From: Rhodospirillaceae bacterium
Lineage (GTDB): Bacteria > Pseudomonadota > Alphaproteobacteria > Bin65
Direction: 5' to 3'
Assembly (NCBI GenBank): GCA_028819475.1
Contig: JAPPLJ010000008.1
Span: forward strand, 1 to 64,000
DNA: 64,000 nucleotides
Part shown: piece by piece, positions 29,716 through 39,513 of the stretch
Layout: each line of letters starts with the position of its first letter
How positions within the stretch are numbered: the stretch's first letter is position 1
Program-made: the position numbers and the translations under genes
Notes under the pieces: model-generated
The model's database searches: none
What the model saw: the letters and a program-made list of their open reading frames with translations, nothing else
Told to the model about the DNA's origin: nothing

Positions 29716-32700
29716 TCACTCGGCCGGAACCGGCACCCCGGCGGCGCGCGGGTCGCGGCCCTGGAATACGCGCCCGAAATCGGCCTGGATGGCGATCAGC
29801 GACGGCACGACGAACAGGACCAGCAGGGTTGCGACCATCAGGCCGAAGACCAGCGTAATCGCCATCGGGATCAGGAACCGCGCCTGGAGGTCGGTCTCGA
29901 ACAGGAGCGGAGTCAATCCGCCGATGGTCGTCGCCGAGGTCAGGATGATGGCGCGCAGACGGTCGCGCGCGCCGTTGGCAATCGCATCGTAGACCGGCTC
30001 CCCGGAATCGATGCGTTCCTTCACCACCGACACCAGGATGATCGAGTTGTTGACCACGATGCCCGACAGGCCGATCAACGCAATCAGGCTGAGGATGCTC
30101 AGGTCGAAGCCCATCAGATAGTGGCCGAGCACCGCACCGATGAAACCCATCGGGATCACCGACATGACGACCAGCGGCCGCAGATAGCCGGCGAACACCC
30201 AGGCGAGGATGATGAAGATCAGGGTGAGGCCGATGCCGGCGCCGATCTGCATGTCCTTGAAGGTGCGCCTCTGCTCCTTGTCGCGCCCTTCGAAGCGGTA
30301 TTCGACGCCGTATTTCCGGGCGATGTCGTCCAGTCCGGACTTTTTCATTTCGGCGACCGCCTGCTGGGTCGTCATCACGCGGGTGTTCAGATCGGCCGTC
30401 ACGGCGACCTCGCGCAGCCCGTCCTCGCTCTTGACCCGGGCGAATCCCTGTTTTTCCCGAATGCTGACGACGGCGCCCAGCGGCACGAATCTGCCGTTGG
30501 GCGCGCGCAGATGCAGGCTGTGCAGCGCTTCCGAACTCAGCCGGTCTTTCGGGAAGCGCACCCGGACGACGACCTCCTCGTCGCCGCGCGCAAACCGCTT
30601 GGCGATCGCGCCCTCGAAGGTGTTGCGGACCTGGCGGCCGACGCTTTCCGTCGTGAAGCCGAGTGCCCGGCCGCGCGGGGTCAGTTCGAGGAGCGTCTCG
30701 ATCTTGCCGTAGGGCAGATTGTCTTCCGTCGCCCGGACGCCGGGAATCGTCTTGAGGACGAGCTTCAGTTCCTCGGCCGCCTTCTTGAGTTCGACGGTCG
30801 AGGCGCCGGTCAGGCGGACATCGACATCCCGGCCCGGCGGCCCGCCGGTTGCCGACTTGATCTTCAGTTGCTGCTGCCCGGGCATGCTGCGAATCCGCTG
30901 TTTCCAGGCCGCGATGAATTGTTCTGACAGGATCGTGCGCCGGTCGGCCGGGACGAGCTGCACGAACATGCCGCCGACATGGCCGCCCCGGACCGGCGAT
31001 TCGTTCGGCCGGGTGCCCAGGGGGTAGCCGATCACGCTGTAGCTGAAGCGGACCAGGCCGTTCTTGCCGCCGGTCAGGTGGCGTTCCGCGGCGCGCATGG
31101 CCCGTTCCATCTCCTCGACCATTGTCTTTGTGTGCGCCCGCGGCGTCCCGGCGGAGAACTCGACGGTGGCGAAGACGTTGTCGACCTCGGGATTGGCGAA
31201 GAAGACAAAATTCATGCGTCCGCCCGCAACGATGGACGCGGCGCCGATCAGGGCGGCGAGCGCCAGCGCGACGGTCGTATAGCGCCAGCGTATCGTCGCG
31301 CGGACGATCGGGAGAAAGATCCGCTCGCGGAAAAATTCGAACGCGCGGTCGAAGCCGCGCTTGAACGCCATCAGGATGCGGACAAGCAGGCGAAGAGCCA
31401 GAACCAGGGGAATCACAGGCCAGAGCCAGACGAGCGGGATGCCGAACAGGGGTGCGAACCAGCCCGCGCGCCCGCGCCGCCGGGCGGTGAGTTCCAGCGC
31501 GTGGCGCATATGACCGGGCAGCACGAGGAAGCATTCGACCAGGCTGGCGATGATCACGGCGATCACCACCAGCGGGATCGTCCGGATGATCGAGCCGATG
31601 ACGTCGGTAATCAGCAGCAGCGGCAGGAACGCCGCAATCGTCGTCAATGCCGCGCAGATTACCGGCGTCGCCATGCGCCGGGCGCCCGCTTCGGCGGCCA
31701 GCTTGTTGTCGTAGCCCTGCCGGTGCAGCGCCTCGGAATGCTCGCCGACGACGATGGCGTCGTCGACGATGATGCCGATGGCCATGATGATGCTGAACAG
31801 GCTGACCATGTTTATCGACTGGCCGGACAGCCACATCACCAGCATCGTCGCCGCCAGAGAGATCGGGATGCCGGCAGCCACCCAGAAAGCCACCCAGCCG
31901 TTCAGGAACAGGAACAGGACGATCAGCACGATGATCAGGCCGGACGCGCCGTTCTCGAGCAGCAGGTTGATGCGGCTGCGGACCAGTTCCGCCTGGACGT
32001 CGAAACGCTCCAGTTTCAGGTTGGGCGGCAGGGTCGGGCCGATTTCAGCGAGATACCGGTCGACCTCGTCCGCCAGGATCAGGGCGTCGTCCGCCGGCGT
32101 GCGCTTGGCGTGCAGTTCGATGGCGCGGTTGCGGCCGCGCCAATAGGTCCGCCCGTCGTCGTCGAAGGCCTCCCGCACATTCGCGATGTCGCGCAGCAGG
32201 ATTTTCTCGCCGCTCGCCAGCGATTTGATCTCGATCCTGCCGAGTTCCCGGGCCGATTTGACGTCGCCGACGCTGCGCAGCTGGCGTTCCGCCCGGCCCG
32301 CGACGTCGCCGGACGGGACATCCTGCGTGATCTGGCGGATTTTCTGGGCAACCTCGTTCAGCGTAAGTTCGAGGCGGCGCAGCGTTTCCGGCTTGATTTC
32401 GACCAGAATTTCCTCGTTGCGACCGCCGCCGATGTCAATCTTGTCGATGCCCCGGCGGAGCAGACCGTCGCGGACCTGCTTGGCGTAGACTTTGAGCGCG
32501 GCCTCCGAATACGGCCCGGACACCAGGATGCGCGACAGGGTATCGTAGCGTACGATGCGCCGGACGGTCGGCGTCTCGGCATCCTGCGGCAGGGTGGTGA
32601 CCTGACCGACCGCCGTTTCGATGTTCGAGAGCGCGCTCTGCATGTCCGAGCCCGCTTCGAATTCGACAGCGACCGAGGCCCGCCCTTCGAACGCCGACGA

Positions 32701-33027
32701 TTTCACCGCCTTTACGCTGTCGATAAAACGAACTTCCCGTTCGACGGCCTGAACGATGTTGCTGTCGACATCGCTGGCGCTGGCGCCGGGCCATGCGACG
32801 GAGACCAGCACGACATCGATGCCGAAATCGGGAAAGAACTGCGTGGTCATCCGGTACAGGCCGAAGAAGCCGGCGACCAGCATCAGCACCATCAGCAAAT
32901 TCGCCGCCGTGCGATGCCGTGTAAACAGGCCGATCAGATCGTTCTTGCGGCGGATATTGCGCGGCCCGTATCCGGTCTCGGACCGCGTGCTGCCGGGCTC
33001 CCCGGAACGATCTGCCGAAGCGCTCAT
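29716..33027 (-). CDS. RND efflux transporter (AcrB/HAE1-type permease)
   Basis: A 1103-residue proton-driven inner-membrane pump of the RND superfamily. The N-terminal TM1 (R-T-A-A-N-L-L-M-V-L-M-L) is followed by a first periplasmic domain. TM4 has the proton-relay pair in G-I-I-V-D-D-A-I-V-V-G-E. The second half is the expected internal duplication with a second cluster of hydrophobic segments near residues 930-1080. It is slightly longer than AcrB because of N- and C-terminal extensions. It follows its adaptor gene after 10 bp; no outer-membrane channel is encoded nearby. Substrates cannot be predicted. Confidence 0.92.
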   Translation of the reverse strand: MSASADRSGEPGSTRSETGYGPRNIRRKNDLIGLFTRHRTAANLLMVLMLVAGFFGLYRMTTQFFPDFGIDVVLVSVAWPGASASDVDSNIVQAVEREVRFIDSVKAVKSSAFEGRASVAVEFEAGSDMQSALSNIETAVGQVTTLPQDAETPTVRRIVRYDTLSRILVSGPYSEAALKVYAKQVRDGLLRRGIDKIDIGGGRNEEILVEIKPETLRRLELTLNEVAQKIRQITQDVPSGDVAGRAERQLRSVGDVKSARELGRIEIKSLASGEKILLRDIANVREAFDDDGRTYWRGRNRAIELHAKRTPADDALILADEVDRYLAEIGPTLPPNLKLERFDVQAELVRSRINLLLENGASGLIIVLIVLFLFLNGWVAFWVAAGIPISLAATMLVMWLSGQSINMVSLFSIIMAIGIIVDDAIVVGEHSEALHRQGYDNKLAAEAGARRMATPVICAALTTIAAFLPLLLITDVIGSIIRTIPLVVIAVIIASLVECFLVLPGHMRHALELTARRRGRAGWFAPLFGIPLVWLWPVIPLVLALRLLVRILMAFKRGFDRAFEFFRERIFLPIVRATIRWRYTTVALALAALIGAASIVAGGRMNFVFFANPEVDNVFATVEFSAGTPRAHTKTMVEEMERAMRAAERHLTGGKNGLVRFSYSVIGYPLGTRPNESPVRGGHVGGMFVQLVPADRRTILSEQFIAAWKQRIRSMPGQQQLKIKSATGGPPGRDVDVRLTGASTVELKKAAEELKLVLKTIPGVRATEDNLPYGKIETLLELTPRGRALGFTTESVGRQVRNTFEGAIAKRFARGDEEVVVRVRFPKDRLSSEALHSLHLRAPNGRFVPLGAVVSIREKQGFARVKSEDGLREVAVTADLNTRVMTTQQAVAEMKKSGLDDIARKYGVEYRFEGRDKEQRRTFKDMQIGAGIGLTLIFIILAWVFAGYLRPLVVMSVIPMGFIGAVLGHYLMGFDLSILSLIALIGLSGIVVNNSIILVSVVKERIDSGEPVYDAIANGARDRLRAIILTSATTIGGLTPLLFETDLQARFLIPMAITLVFGLMVATLLVLFVVPSLIAIQADFGRVFQGRDPRAAGVPVPAE

Positions 33028-33037
33028 CGGGGCGGCG

Positions 33038-34414
33038 TCACTGGGTCTTGCGGGCAGACGCAGAGGGCACGTTGACCTTCAGGCCCGGCCCGATTTCCGG
33101 AAATGTACGTGCCACGACCCGGTCGCCGTCGGCGATTTCGCCCCGCACCAGGATATCGTTGCCGACCCGCCCCGCCACAGTCACCGGCCGCCGGACCAGG
33201 CGTTCGTCGACCGCGATATACACGAACCGGCCGTCGTCGAGGGCGTCATCCGGCAGCCGGAACACATCCCGGTAGGTCGTGTCCGCCATCCTGACCTCGA
33301 CGAAGACGCCGGGCCGCAGCAGGGTCGTGGTGTCCGTCGCCTCCAACCGGGCGAAGAGGTTGACCCCGCCGCTGGCGCTCGACACCAGGCCGGAAACGCG
33401 GGCGATGGTCGCGGGAAAGGCAAAATTCCGGCCGCCGGTCTGCCAGACGACCGATGCGGGCCGGCCGATCACCCTGCCCTCGCGGACCAGGCGGCCGTAC
33501 TGGGCGTCGCTGACCTGGAACTCGACCTCGAATCGCCCGGCGTCGGTCAGGCGGGCGATCTTGTCGTTGACGCCGACCTTCTTGCCGATTTCGGTGAAAA
33601 TGTCGCTCAGGAATCCGTCGAACGGGGCGACGAGCCGGGTATCGCGCAGGTTGCGTTCGGCGCGGGTGAGCGCCCATTCGGTGCGCGCAATGACCGCCTT
33701 CTGCTGCACGAGGCGCGCTTCCAGCGTCGCGGCCCGGCGGATGCGTTCGTCGAGCTTTTGCTGTTGGCTGCTCAGCGCAAGTTTCGAATCGTCGAGCAGT
33801 TTCGCGGTGCCGGCGCCGCGTTCGAGCAACGATTTCCGCCGGGCGAGATCGCGCTGACGAAGTTCGATCTGGTTCCGTGCGTGCCGGATCAGGGCCTTTT
33901 CGCCCTTCAGGTCCGCCTCGATTTCGGTCAGGCGCGCCTGCGACTCGGACAGCTGGGTCTTCCGTTCGGTTACCGCGATCCGGTAGTCGAACGGATCGAT
34001 CTCGACCAGCAGATCGCCTTTTCGGACGATGCCGCCATCGGAGAAGGTCGTGGCGACGCGGACGACCCGGCCGGAGACCAGGGGCCGCAACTCGACATCG
34101 CGCCCGGCGACGATATTGCCGTAGAGCACCAGCCGCGGCACGACCGTGGCCTTGGACGCCGTGACGGTGTCGATGAAATAAACCTTCTCCGCCACCGGCT
34201 TGCGAACGACCTCCGGCCGGGTGGCCATCATATACTGGAAGGCCAGGAACGCGCCGCCGAGGACGGCCACCGGGACGGCCGCCTTGAACAGCAGGAGGAT
34301 ACCGCGGCCGAGCGCGCGGAAAAAACCGCCCTTGCGCGTCCGGGGCGCGGCAGCCGCCCCGCTATCTCCCGACGGCTGAGCTGGACGGTCTTCTCGTTGA
34401 GCTTCGGCAGTCAT
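33038..34414 (-). CDS. RND efflux periplasmic adaptor (membrane fusion protein)
   Basis: A 458-residue HlyD/AcrA-type adaptor. A basic cytoplasmic start is followed by one hydrophobic anchor (about residues 40-60), instead of a lipoprotein signal. A lipoyl/barrel-sandwich segment (S-G-R-V-V-R-V) flanks a coiled-coil hairpin from roughly residue 150 to 260, rich in E, Q, K and R. Beta-barrel and membrane-proximal domains follow. The ATG at 34412-34414 is chosen as the start of the hydrophilic leader. It is the first gene of the two-gene efflux operon. Confidence 0.9.
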   Translation of the reverse strand: MTAEAQREDRPAQPSGDSGAAAAPRTRKGGFFRALGRGILLLFKAAVPVAVLGGAFLAFQYMMATRPEVVRKPVAEKVYFIDTVTASKATVVPRLVLYGNIVAGRDVELRPLVSGRVVRVATTFSDGGIVRKGDLLVEIDPFDYRIAVTERKTQLSESQARLTEIEADLKGEKALIRHARNQIELRQRDLARRKSLLERGAGTAKLLDDSKLALSSQQQKLDERIRRAATLEARLVQQKAVIARTEWALTRAERNLRDTRLVAPFDGFLSDIFTEIGKKVGVNDKIARLTDAGRFEVEFQVSDAQYGRLVREGRVIGRPASVVWQTGGRNFAFPATIARVSGLVSSASGGVNLFARLEATDTTTLLRPGVFVEVRMADTTYRDVFRLPDDALDDGRFVYIAVDERLVRRPVTVAGRVGNDILVRGEIADGDRVVARTFPEIGPGLKVNVPSASARKTQ

Positions 34415-34690
34415 GAGCGCCGACTTTCCTGAATTTGCGGCCGGGCAATCGGCTTGCGGACCGCGCGTTCGACAAATTGGTGAACGACCCGCGCATTGCG
34501 AGTCCGTCGCAGCTTTATACGGCAAGTTACGTCAAATTCTGCAATTTTTCCATTGCGTCGAAATCAGGAACGATGCGGGGGACAAGCTTCCTCCTTCGCC
34601 CTGCCGCCTTCCCGTCCGCCACGAAAGGGCTTGACCTTTGCGGCCGGTCGGGGTCCGTCTGGCGCTTCCGGACAGGAGCCGCAGCCAGCG

Positions 34691-35143
34691 ATGACACGCG
34701 CGGAATTCGACGACGCCTTTCAGAGGCACATGACCTGGCTGCTCACCGGCGGCAAGGCCGGGGCGCAGGGAAATTTCCGCGGCGCGGCGCTCGACGGCTT
34801 CAACCTGCACGGCCATACGCTGGAAGGCGCCGACTTCGAGGGCTGCTCGCTGCGCGGCGCCGAACTGATCCGGGCAGACCTTTCGCGCGCCAACCTGAGG
34901 GGGGCGGACCTGTCCGGCGCGTTCATGCACCGCGCCCTGCTGGTCGAAGCCGACCTGACCGGGGCGGATCTGACGGCCGCCGAGATCAACCATGCCGATC
35001 TGGAACGCGCAAGGCTGGCCGGCGCCAACCTCGCCGGCGCCGATCTTCACGAAGCTCGGCTCGACAATGCGGATCTCGCCGGCGCGCGGCTCGACGGGGC
35101 AATGGTCGACGGGGCCCTGGGCCTGGCCGGCGGGACTGCATGA
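34691..35143 (+). CDS. Pentapeptide-repeat protein
   Basis: A 150-residue protein. After a short N-terminal helix, residues about 28-140 form some twenty tandem pentapeptides of A-(D/N)-L-x-x type (for example G-A-D-L-S, R-A-N-L-R). These fold into a right-handed quadrilateral beta-helix. Function is not predictable: some relatives mimic DNA and protect gyrase, most are uncharacterised. The ATG at 34691 fits the repeat start. It is followed after 52 bp by the gamma-carbonic anhydrase-like gene and diverges from the efflux adaptor. Confidence 0.82.
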   Translation: MTRAEFDDAFQRHMTWLLTGGKAGAQGNFRGAALDGFNLHGHTLEGADFEGCSLRGAELIRADLSRANLRGADLSGAFMHRALLVEADLTGADLTAAEINHADLERARLAGANLAGADLHEARLDNADLAGARLDGAMVDGALGLAGGTA

Positions 35144-35195
35144 CGGCCGGCGTCCGGATCGACAGTCCCTTCGCCGTTTGAGGAGCTTGCGCCCC

Positions 35196-35732
35196 ATGAC
35201 CCTGTACAGCCTGAACGGATTTTCGCCCGACTGCCATGAATACAGCTGGGTGGCGCCCAACGCCACGCTGATCGGAAAGGTAGTCCTGGGGAGGGACGCC
35301 AGCGTCTGGTGGCAGGCGGTGCTGCGCGGCGACAACGAGCCGCTTGTAGTGGGCGAAGGCAGCAACATCCAGGATTTCGCCATGCTGCACACCGATCCCG
35401 GCATTCCCCTCACCGTCGGCCGGGACGTCACGATCGGCCATCATGTCACCCTGCACAGCTGCACGATCGGCGACGGTTCCCTGATCGGCATCGGCGCGAC
35501 GGTCCTGAACAATGCGGAGATCGGGCCGAACTGCCTGGTCGGCGCCGGCGCGCTCGTCACCGAGGGCAAGGCGTTCCCGGAGGGCTCGCTGATCGTCGGG
35601 TCGCCGGCCAAGGTGGTCCGCCGGATGGACGAGAAGCAGATTGCCGCCATCCGGCTCAACACGACATACTATGTTCAGAATGCCCGGCGTTACCGGGACA
35701 GGCTGAAGAAACTGGCAGAGCCCGGCGGGTAG
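35196..35732 (+). CDS. Gamma-carbonic anhydrase-like hexapeptide-repeat protein
   Basis: A 178-residue left-handed beta-helix protein of the YrdA/PaaY/CaiE group. Hexapeptide repeats run through the middle (I-G-x-x-x-x). Three likely zinc ligands are His65, His82 and His87, arranged H-x16-H-x4-H as in gamma-class carbonic anhydrases. A C-terminal helix (R-R-Y-R-D-R-L-K-K-L) follows. Possible roles are carbonic anhydrase or CoA-thioester hydrolysis (PaaY-like). The aromatic-catabolism operon begins just downstream on the opposite strand, so a PaaY-like role is conceivable. Confidence 0.87.
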   Translation: MTLYSLNGFSPDCHEYSWVAPNATLIGKVVLGRDASVWWQAVLRGDNEPLVVGEGSNIQDFAMLHTDPGIPLTVGRDVTIGHHVTLHSCTIGDGSLIGIGATVLNNAEIGPNCLVGAGALVTEGKAFPEGSLIVGSPAKVVRRMDEKQIAAIRLNTTYYVQNARRYRDRLKKLAEPGG

Positions 35733-35755
35733 CGCGCCGGGCCGGCCGCCCGGCC

Positions 35756-36874
35756 CTATCCCCACACCTCGCGGGCGACGTCGGCGATCAGGCCGAGCTT
35801 CGCCCATTGCTGCGCGGCGCTCAGTTCGTTGCCGTGATGGGTGCTCGAGAAGCCGCATTGCGGGCTGAGGCACAGCCGGTCCAGCGGCAGGAAGGCCGAC
35901 GCTTCATCGATCCGCCGCAGCAGGTCGCCCCGGTCTTCCAGGTCGCCGGTCTTGGTCGTGACCAGGCCGAGCACGACATGCTTGTCGTCGGAAGCGTGCG
36001 CGAGCGGTTCGAAGCCGCCTGCGCGGCCGGTATCGTATTCCAGGAACAGACCGTCGACGGCCAGGGTCGGGAACAGGGTCTCCGCGACGCGGCCGTATCC
36101 GCCTTCGGCGACCCAGCTGCTCTTGAAATTGCCACGGCACATATGGGTCGTGACGGTCAAGCCCGCCGGCCGGTCGCGCAGCGCCTCGTTGGTGACGTCG
36201 CGATAGAGGTGCAGCACCTCGTCCGGGTCCTCGCCGCGGTCGCGGAAGCCGGCGCGCTGGCTGTCGTCGCACAGATAGGCGAAGCTGACATCGTCGATCT
36301 GCAGGTAGGTGCAGCCGGCGTCCGCCAGCGCGGCGATCTCCTGCCGGTAGGCCGCCGCGAGGTCGGACCAGAACAGGTCCATGTCGGTATAGGCCGCCGG
36401 ATCGACGGCTTTTCTGCCGGCGCGCAGCTGCATCATGCCGGGACCGGGAATCGTGATCTTCGGCGTCGCGCCGGGCGCGAGTTCGTCGACCGCCGCCTTC
36501 AGCCGCCGGAACGCCCCGACGAAAATGCCGCCGTCCGGCCAGCCGACCTTGCCGATGCAGCGGACCAGCGGCGGCTGTTCGGCAATCTTGAATCCGCCGC
36601 CCAGTTCGGTGTGCCACAGTTCCATGCCGTCGAACCCGGCGAGAAAATCGAGATGCCACCAGTCGCGCTGGTATTCGCCGTCCGTGATCGCCCGCAGGCC
36701 GGCGTCACGCTGGCCAGCCACGACATCGCGGATCGCCTGCCCCTCAATGCTGCGGAATTCGTCCTCCGCCATCGCTCCGGCCTGCCAACGCCGCCGGGCG
36801 TCCGCCAGCACCTGCGGCCGGAGCAGGCTGCCGACATGGTCGGCGCGGAACGGCGGACTCGTACGCTCGCTCAT
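35756..36874 (-). CDS. MetE C-terminal-like zinc methyltransferase/thiol transferase
   Basis: A 372-residue protein with the TIM-barrel catalytic domain of cobalamin-independent methionine synthase and epoxyalkane:CoM transferase relatives, without the MetE N-terminal half. It opens R-A-D-H-V-G-S-L-L-R-P. Probable zinc ligands are in T-T-H-M-C-R-G-N (His, Cys) and L-S-P-Q-C-G-F-S-S (Cys). It is the last gene of the seven-gene ring-cleavage operon, overlapping the upstream gene by 4 bp. A free-standing MetE-like protein in such an operon could transfer a methyl or thiol group on a pathway intermediate; methionine synthesis is less likely. Substrate unknown. Confidence 0.82.
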   Translation of the reverse strand: MSERTSPPFRADHVGSLLRPQVLADARRRWQAGAMAEDEFRSIEGQAIRDVVAGQRDAGLRAITDGEYQRDWWHLDFLAGFDGMELWHTELGGGFKIAEQPPLVRCIGKVGWPDGGIFVGAFRRLKAAVDELAPGATPKITIPGPGMMQLRAGRKAVDPAAYTDMDLFWSDLAAAYRQEIAALADAGCTYLQIDDVSFAYLCDDSQRAGFRDRGEDPDEVLHLYRDVTNEALRDRPAGLTVTTHMCRGNFKSSWVAEGGYGRVAETLFPTLAVDGLFLEYDTGRAGGFEPLAHASDDKHVVLGLVTTKTGDLEDRGDLLRRIDEASAFLPLDRLCLSPQCGFSSTHHGNELSAAQQWAKLGLIADVAREVWG

Positions 36875-37881
36875 GCTGTTTGGTTCTCCTCAGCTGGGCC
36901 GCCGTCATAGCGGTACAGGCCGGCAATCGCCGCCTTCTGGGCCGCCAGGGCGTAGACGATATCGATGGTCGGCGTGTCGATACCGGCGATGTCGCCCATT
37001 TCGCGCACGGCATTGACGATAACGTCGAGTTCGACCGGCCGCCCTTGCTCGTAGTCCTGACGGGTCGAGGTCTTGAAGCCGGCCAGCGAACCGCCGAGAT
37101 CGATGCGCGCCTCGGCCGTCATGCCGGGTTCGAGGCCGAAATGCATGCCGACCGCCGCCGCCTCCTCGAACATGTCCAGCATCAGCCGCCGGATGTCCGG
37201 CGTCGCGGCCAGGACATCGTTGATCGCTCCCGTAATCATGCTGATCGGCGCGAATGGCAGGTTGCCGAGCAATTTGATCCACACCTCCTGTTGAATGCCT
37301 GCCGTCGCTTCGGTGCCGATTCCGGCAGCGGTCATGGCGTCGGCCAGGCCTGTGACCCGCGAACTCAGCGTGCCGTCGGGTTCGCCCAGGATGAAGCGGT
37401 TCAGTTTGTTGTGCCGGATCAGGCCCGGCTCCGGCACGTCGCAGGCGATATGGATGACACAGCCGACCAGACGTTCCCGGTTGCCGAACCGGGCGAGCGC
37501 CCCGTCGCCGTCGACCGTCCGAAGCGTCAGGCCGTCATGGTCGCCGAATCCGTCGAACATCCACCACGGAATGCCGTTCATCGCAGTCACGACCGGCGTT
37601 TCCGGCCCCAGCAGCGGGCCGAGCACCGGCAAAATGCCCGGCAGGGACGGCGCCTTCACCGCAACGATGACACAGTCGTGCGGGCCGAGGTTTGCCGGAT
37701 CGTCGGAAGCCTCGACCGCGGCCGTTATCCGGCGCCCCTCGAAATCGAGGCGAAGGCCGCCGTCGCGTATGGCATCGAGATGGGCGCCGCGGGCGACGAC
37801 CGAGACCTCATGGCCGGCTTCGGCCATCAATGCGGCGATGAAACCGCCGATCGATCCGGCGCCGACGATGCAGAGCTTCAC
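36871..37881 (-). CDS. Ketopantoate reductase-family (PanE/ApbA) dehydrogenase
   Basis: A 336-residue NADP-dependent 2-oxo-acid reductase fold. The Rossmann motif G-A-G-S-I-G-G is at residues 7-13 and the A-V-K-A motif near residue 73. The C-terminal domain has the family segment E-V-W-I-K-L-L-G-N-L (active-site Lys) and later E-L-D-V-I-V-N-A. Location between a class II aldolase and a MetE-like gene in an aromatic operon argues that it reduces or oxidises a pathway 2-oxo acid and is not the pantothenate enzyme. It starts 1 bp before the aldolase gene ends and overlaps the next gene by 4 bp. Confidence 0.85.
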   Translation of the reverse strand: MKLCIVGAGSIGGFIAALMAEAGHEVSVVARGAHLDAIRDGGLRLDFEGRRITAAVEASDDPANLGPHDCVIVAVKAPSLPGILPVLGPLLGPETPVVTAMNGIPWWMFDGFGDHDGLTLRTVDGDGALARFGNRERLVGCVIHIACDVPEPGLIRHNKLNRFILGEPDGTLSSRVTGLADAMTAAGIGTEATAGIQQEVWIKLLGNLPFAPISMITGAINDVLAATPDIRRLMLDMFEEAAAVGMHFGLEPGMTAEARIDLGGSLAGFKTSTRQDYEQGRPVELDVIVNAVREMGDIAGIDTPTIDIVYALAAQKAAIAGLYRYDGGPAEENQTA

Positions 37882-37882
37882 G

Positions 37883-38677
37883 CTACGCCCTGTAGCTTGG
37901 ATCGACCGCGTCGACGGTCCGGCGCAGCGCGTCGAACACGTTCTGGCCGCCGCCGTATTTCCGGTCGAACTGCAGATTGACCCGGGCGCACTGCTGGCGG
38001 ACTTCCTCGGCCAGCGGAATCGACGGGCCCGGTATCCCTTCGGCGGCCATCTGGATTTCGCAGGCCCGGTTCAGGGTCCACAGGCGGGCAAAGGCTTCGG
38101 CAATGGTCTCGCCCCAGCTCAGCAGGCCGTGGTTGCGCAGGATGAGTTGGCGCTTGTCGCCCAGGCTGGCGAGCAGGCGGACCTTTTCGCCGGGATTGAC
38201 CGTGATGCCTTCGAAATCGTGATAGGCGACCTGGTTGTAGATCTGAGCCGAATAGAAATTGTTCCAGTCCAGCCCGGCTTCCTTGCACGCCACCGCCATG
38301 CCGGCGGTCGTGTGGGTATGCATGACGCAATGGGCGGTGGGGTGATGGCCGTGAATGGCGCTGTGGATCGGCAGGCCGGCCGGATTGATACCCCAGGCGC
38401 TGTCGCCGATGACGTTCCCCTCGAGGTCGATCTTGACCAGGTTGGACGCCGTCACCTCCCGGTACATCAGGCCGAACGGATTGATCAGGAAATGGATGTC
38501 GATGCCCGACGCGCTTTGCGGCACCCGGGCGGTGATGTGATTGAAGATCAACTCGATCCAGCCGAGATGGTCGAAGATGCGGTAACACGCCGCCAGTTCG
38601 ACCCGCATCAGCCATTCCTCTTCCGCGATATGCGCGGGCCGGTTCGCGAGATCGTCCAGCGTTACGGAACCGTCCAT
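37883..38677 (-). CDS. Class II aldolase/adducin-family protein
   Basis: A 264-residue zinc-dependent aldolase-like protein. The N-terminal I-F-N-H-I-T-A-R-V motif is near residue 44. Zinc ligands are in M-H-T-H-T-T-A-G and later in L-R-N-H-G-L-L-S-W-G. In catabolic operons such enzymes cleave or decarboxylate hydroxy-acid intermediates. Here it stands where hpaI (a class II pyruvate aldolase of a different fold) would be expected, so it may replace it. It lies 10 bp after ligB-like and 1 bp before the ketopantoate reductase-like gene. Confidence 0.85.
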   Translation of the reverse strand: MDGSVTLDDLANRPAHIAEEEWLMRVELAACYRIFDHLGWIELIFNHITARVPQSASGIDIHFLINPFGLMYREVTASNLVKIDLEGNVIGDSAWGINPAGLPIHSAIHGHHPTAHCVMHTHTTAGMAVACKEAGLDWNNFYSAQIYNQVAYHDFEGITVNPGEKVRLLASLGDKRQLILRNHGLLSWGETIAEAFARLWTLNRACEIQMAAEGIPGPSIPLAEEVRQQCARVNLQFDRKYGGGQNVFDALRRTVDAVDPSYRA

Positions 38678-38687
38678 CCTTGCCTCC

Positions 38688-39509
38688 TTACTGAACGCTC
38701 ATCGTCGCCACCGTGCACCCGACGGCGAAGATCGGGATCGGCGCGTAGAACAACAGCTCGCCGGTCGCGCCTTCCGTCGCCGCGGCGACCGTAATGAAGG
38801 TGCGGATCTCGAAGCCGCCATGGCCGGCCTCGCGATACACCTCCTCGTCGGTATATGCGAGCAGTTCGTCCTTGCGGTTGTTGACGAACTTGTCGAGGAA
38901 ATCCCGGTCGAACGCTTCGTTGACCGTGCCGCTGTCCGGCGTGCAAGGCCAGTGGGAAATGCCGCCGGTGCCGATCAGCGCGATGCGCTCCGGCGCCGCG
39001 TCGCAGGCCTCGCGCAGCGCCCGGCCGAACGCCCAGGTGCGGTGCAGCGGGGTGAGCGGCGGTTCCTGGCAGTTGATGTTGATGGGAACCACCGGCAGGT
39101 CGTAGCGCGGCGTCAGAAAATGCAGCGGCACCGAGATGCCGTGATCGAATTTCCACTCCTGGGCATAGGCGACATCGCAATCGTCCATGATCCGGGTGAT
39201 GAGCCGCTTCGAAAGGTCCGGCGCGCCGGGAATCCGCCGCCGCTCGATGCCCAGCCACGCCTCGTCCTCGATCGGGCCTTCGTAGAAGTCCGCCATGCCG
39301 ATGCAGTAGGCCGGCATGTTGTCGAAGAAGAAATTGGCGAAATGCTCGGCGCCGACGACCACGAGGGCGTCAGGCCGGCTCGCTTCCAAGGCGTCGCGCA
39401 GGCGGTGGTAATTCGCATAAAACTCGTCGCGAATCGCCGGATCGGCCAGATGCGCACGGCCGGTGATCCCGGGGGCGTGGCTGCCGACGCCGGCAAAGAC
39501 CAGCGGCAT
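38688..39509 (-). CDS. LigB-like class III extradiol dioxygenase catalytic subunit
   Basis: A 273-residue catalytic subunit of the LigAB/class III extradiol dioxygenase superfamily, which opens catecholic rings with Fe(II). His11 (in G-S-H-A-P-G), His56 (V-G-A-E-H-F) and the Glu in G-H-G-G-F-E-I near residue 240 are the likely iron ligands. A catalytic-base region S-H-W-P lies in the C-terminal half. The ATG at 39507-39509 gives the family start. With the LigA-like subunit 4 bp upstream it forms a two-subunit dioxygenase like protocatechuate 4,5-dioxygenase. Its hpa neighbours suggest homoprotocatechuate or a related catechol. Confidence 0.88.
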   Translation of the reverse strand: MPLVFAGVGSHAPGITGRAHLADPAIRDEFYANYHRLRDALEASRPDALVVVGAEHFANFFFDNMPAYCIGMADFYEGPIEDEAWLGIERRRIPGAPDLSKRLITRIMDDCDVAYAQEWKFDHGISVPLHFLTPRYDLPVVPININCQEPPLTPLHRTWAFGRALREACDAAPERIALIGTGGISHWPCTPDSGTVNEAFDRDFLDKFVNNRKDELLAYTDEEVYREAGHGGFEIRTFITVAAATEGATGELLFYAPIPIFAVGCTVATMSVQ

Positions 39510-39513
39510 CGCG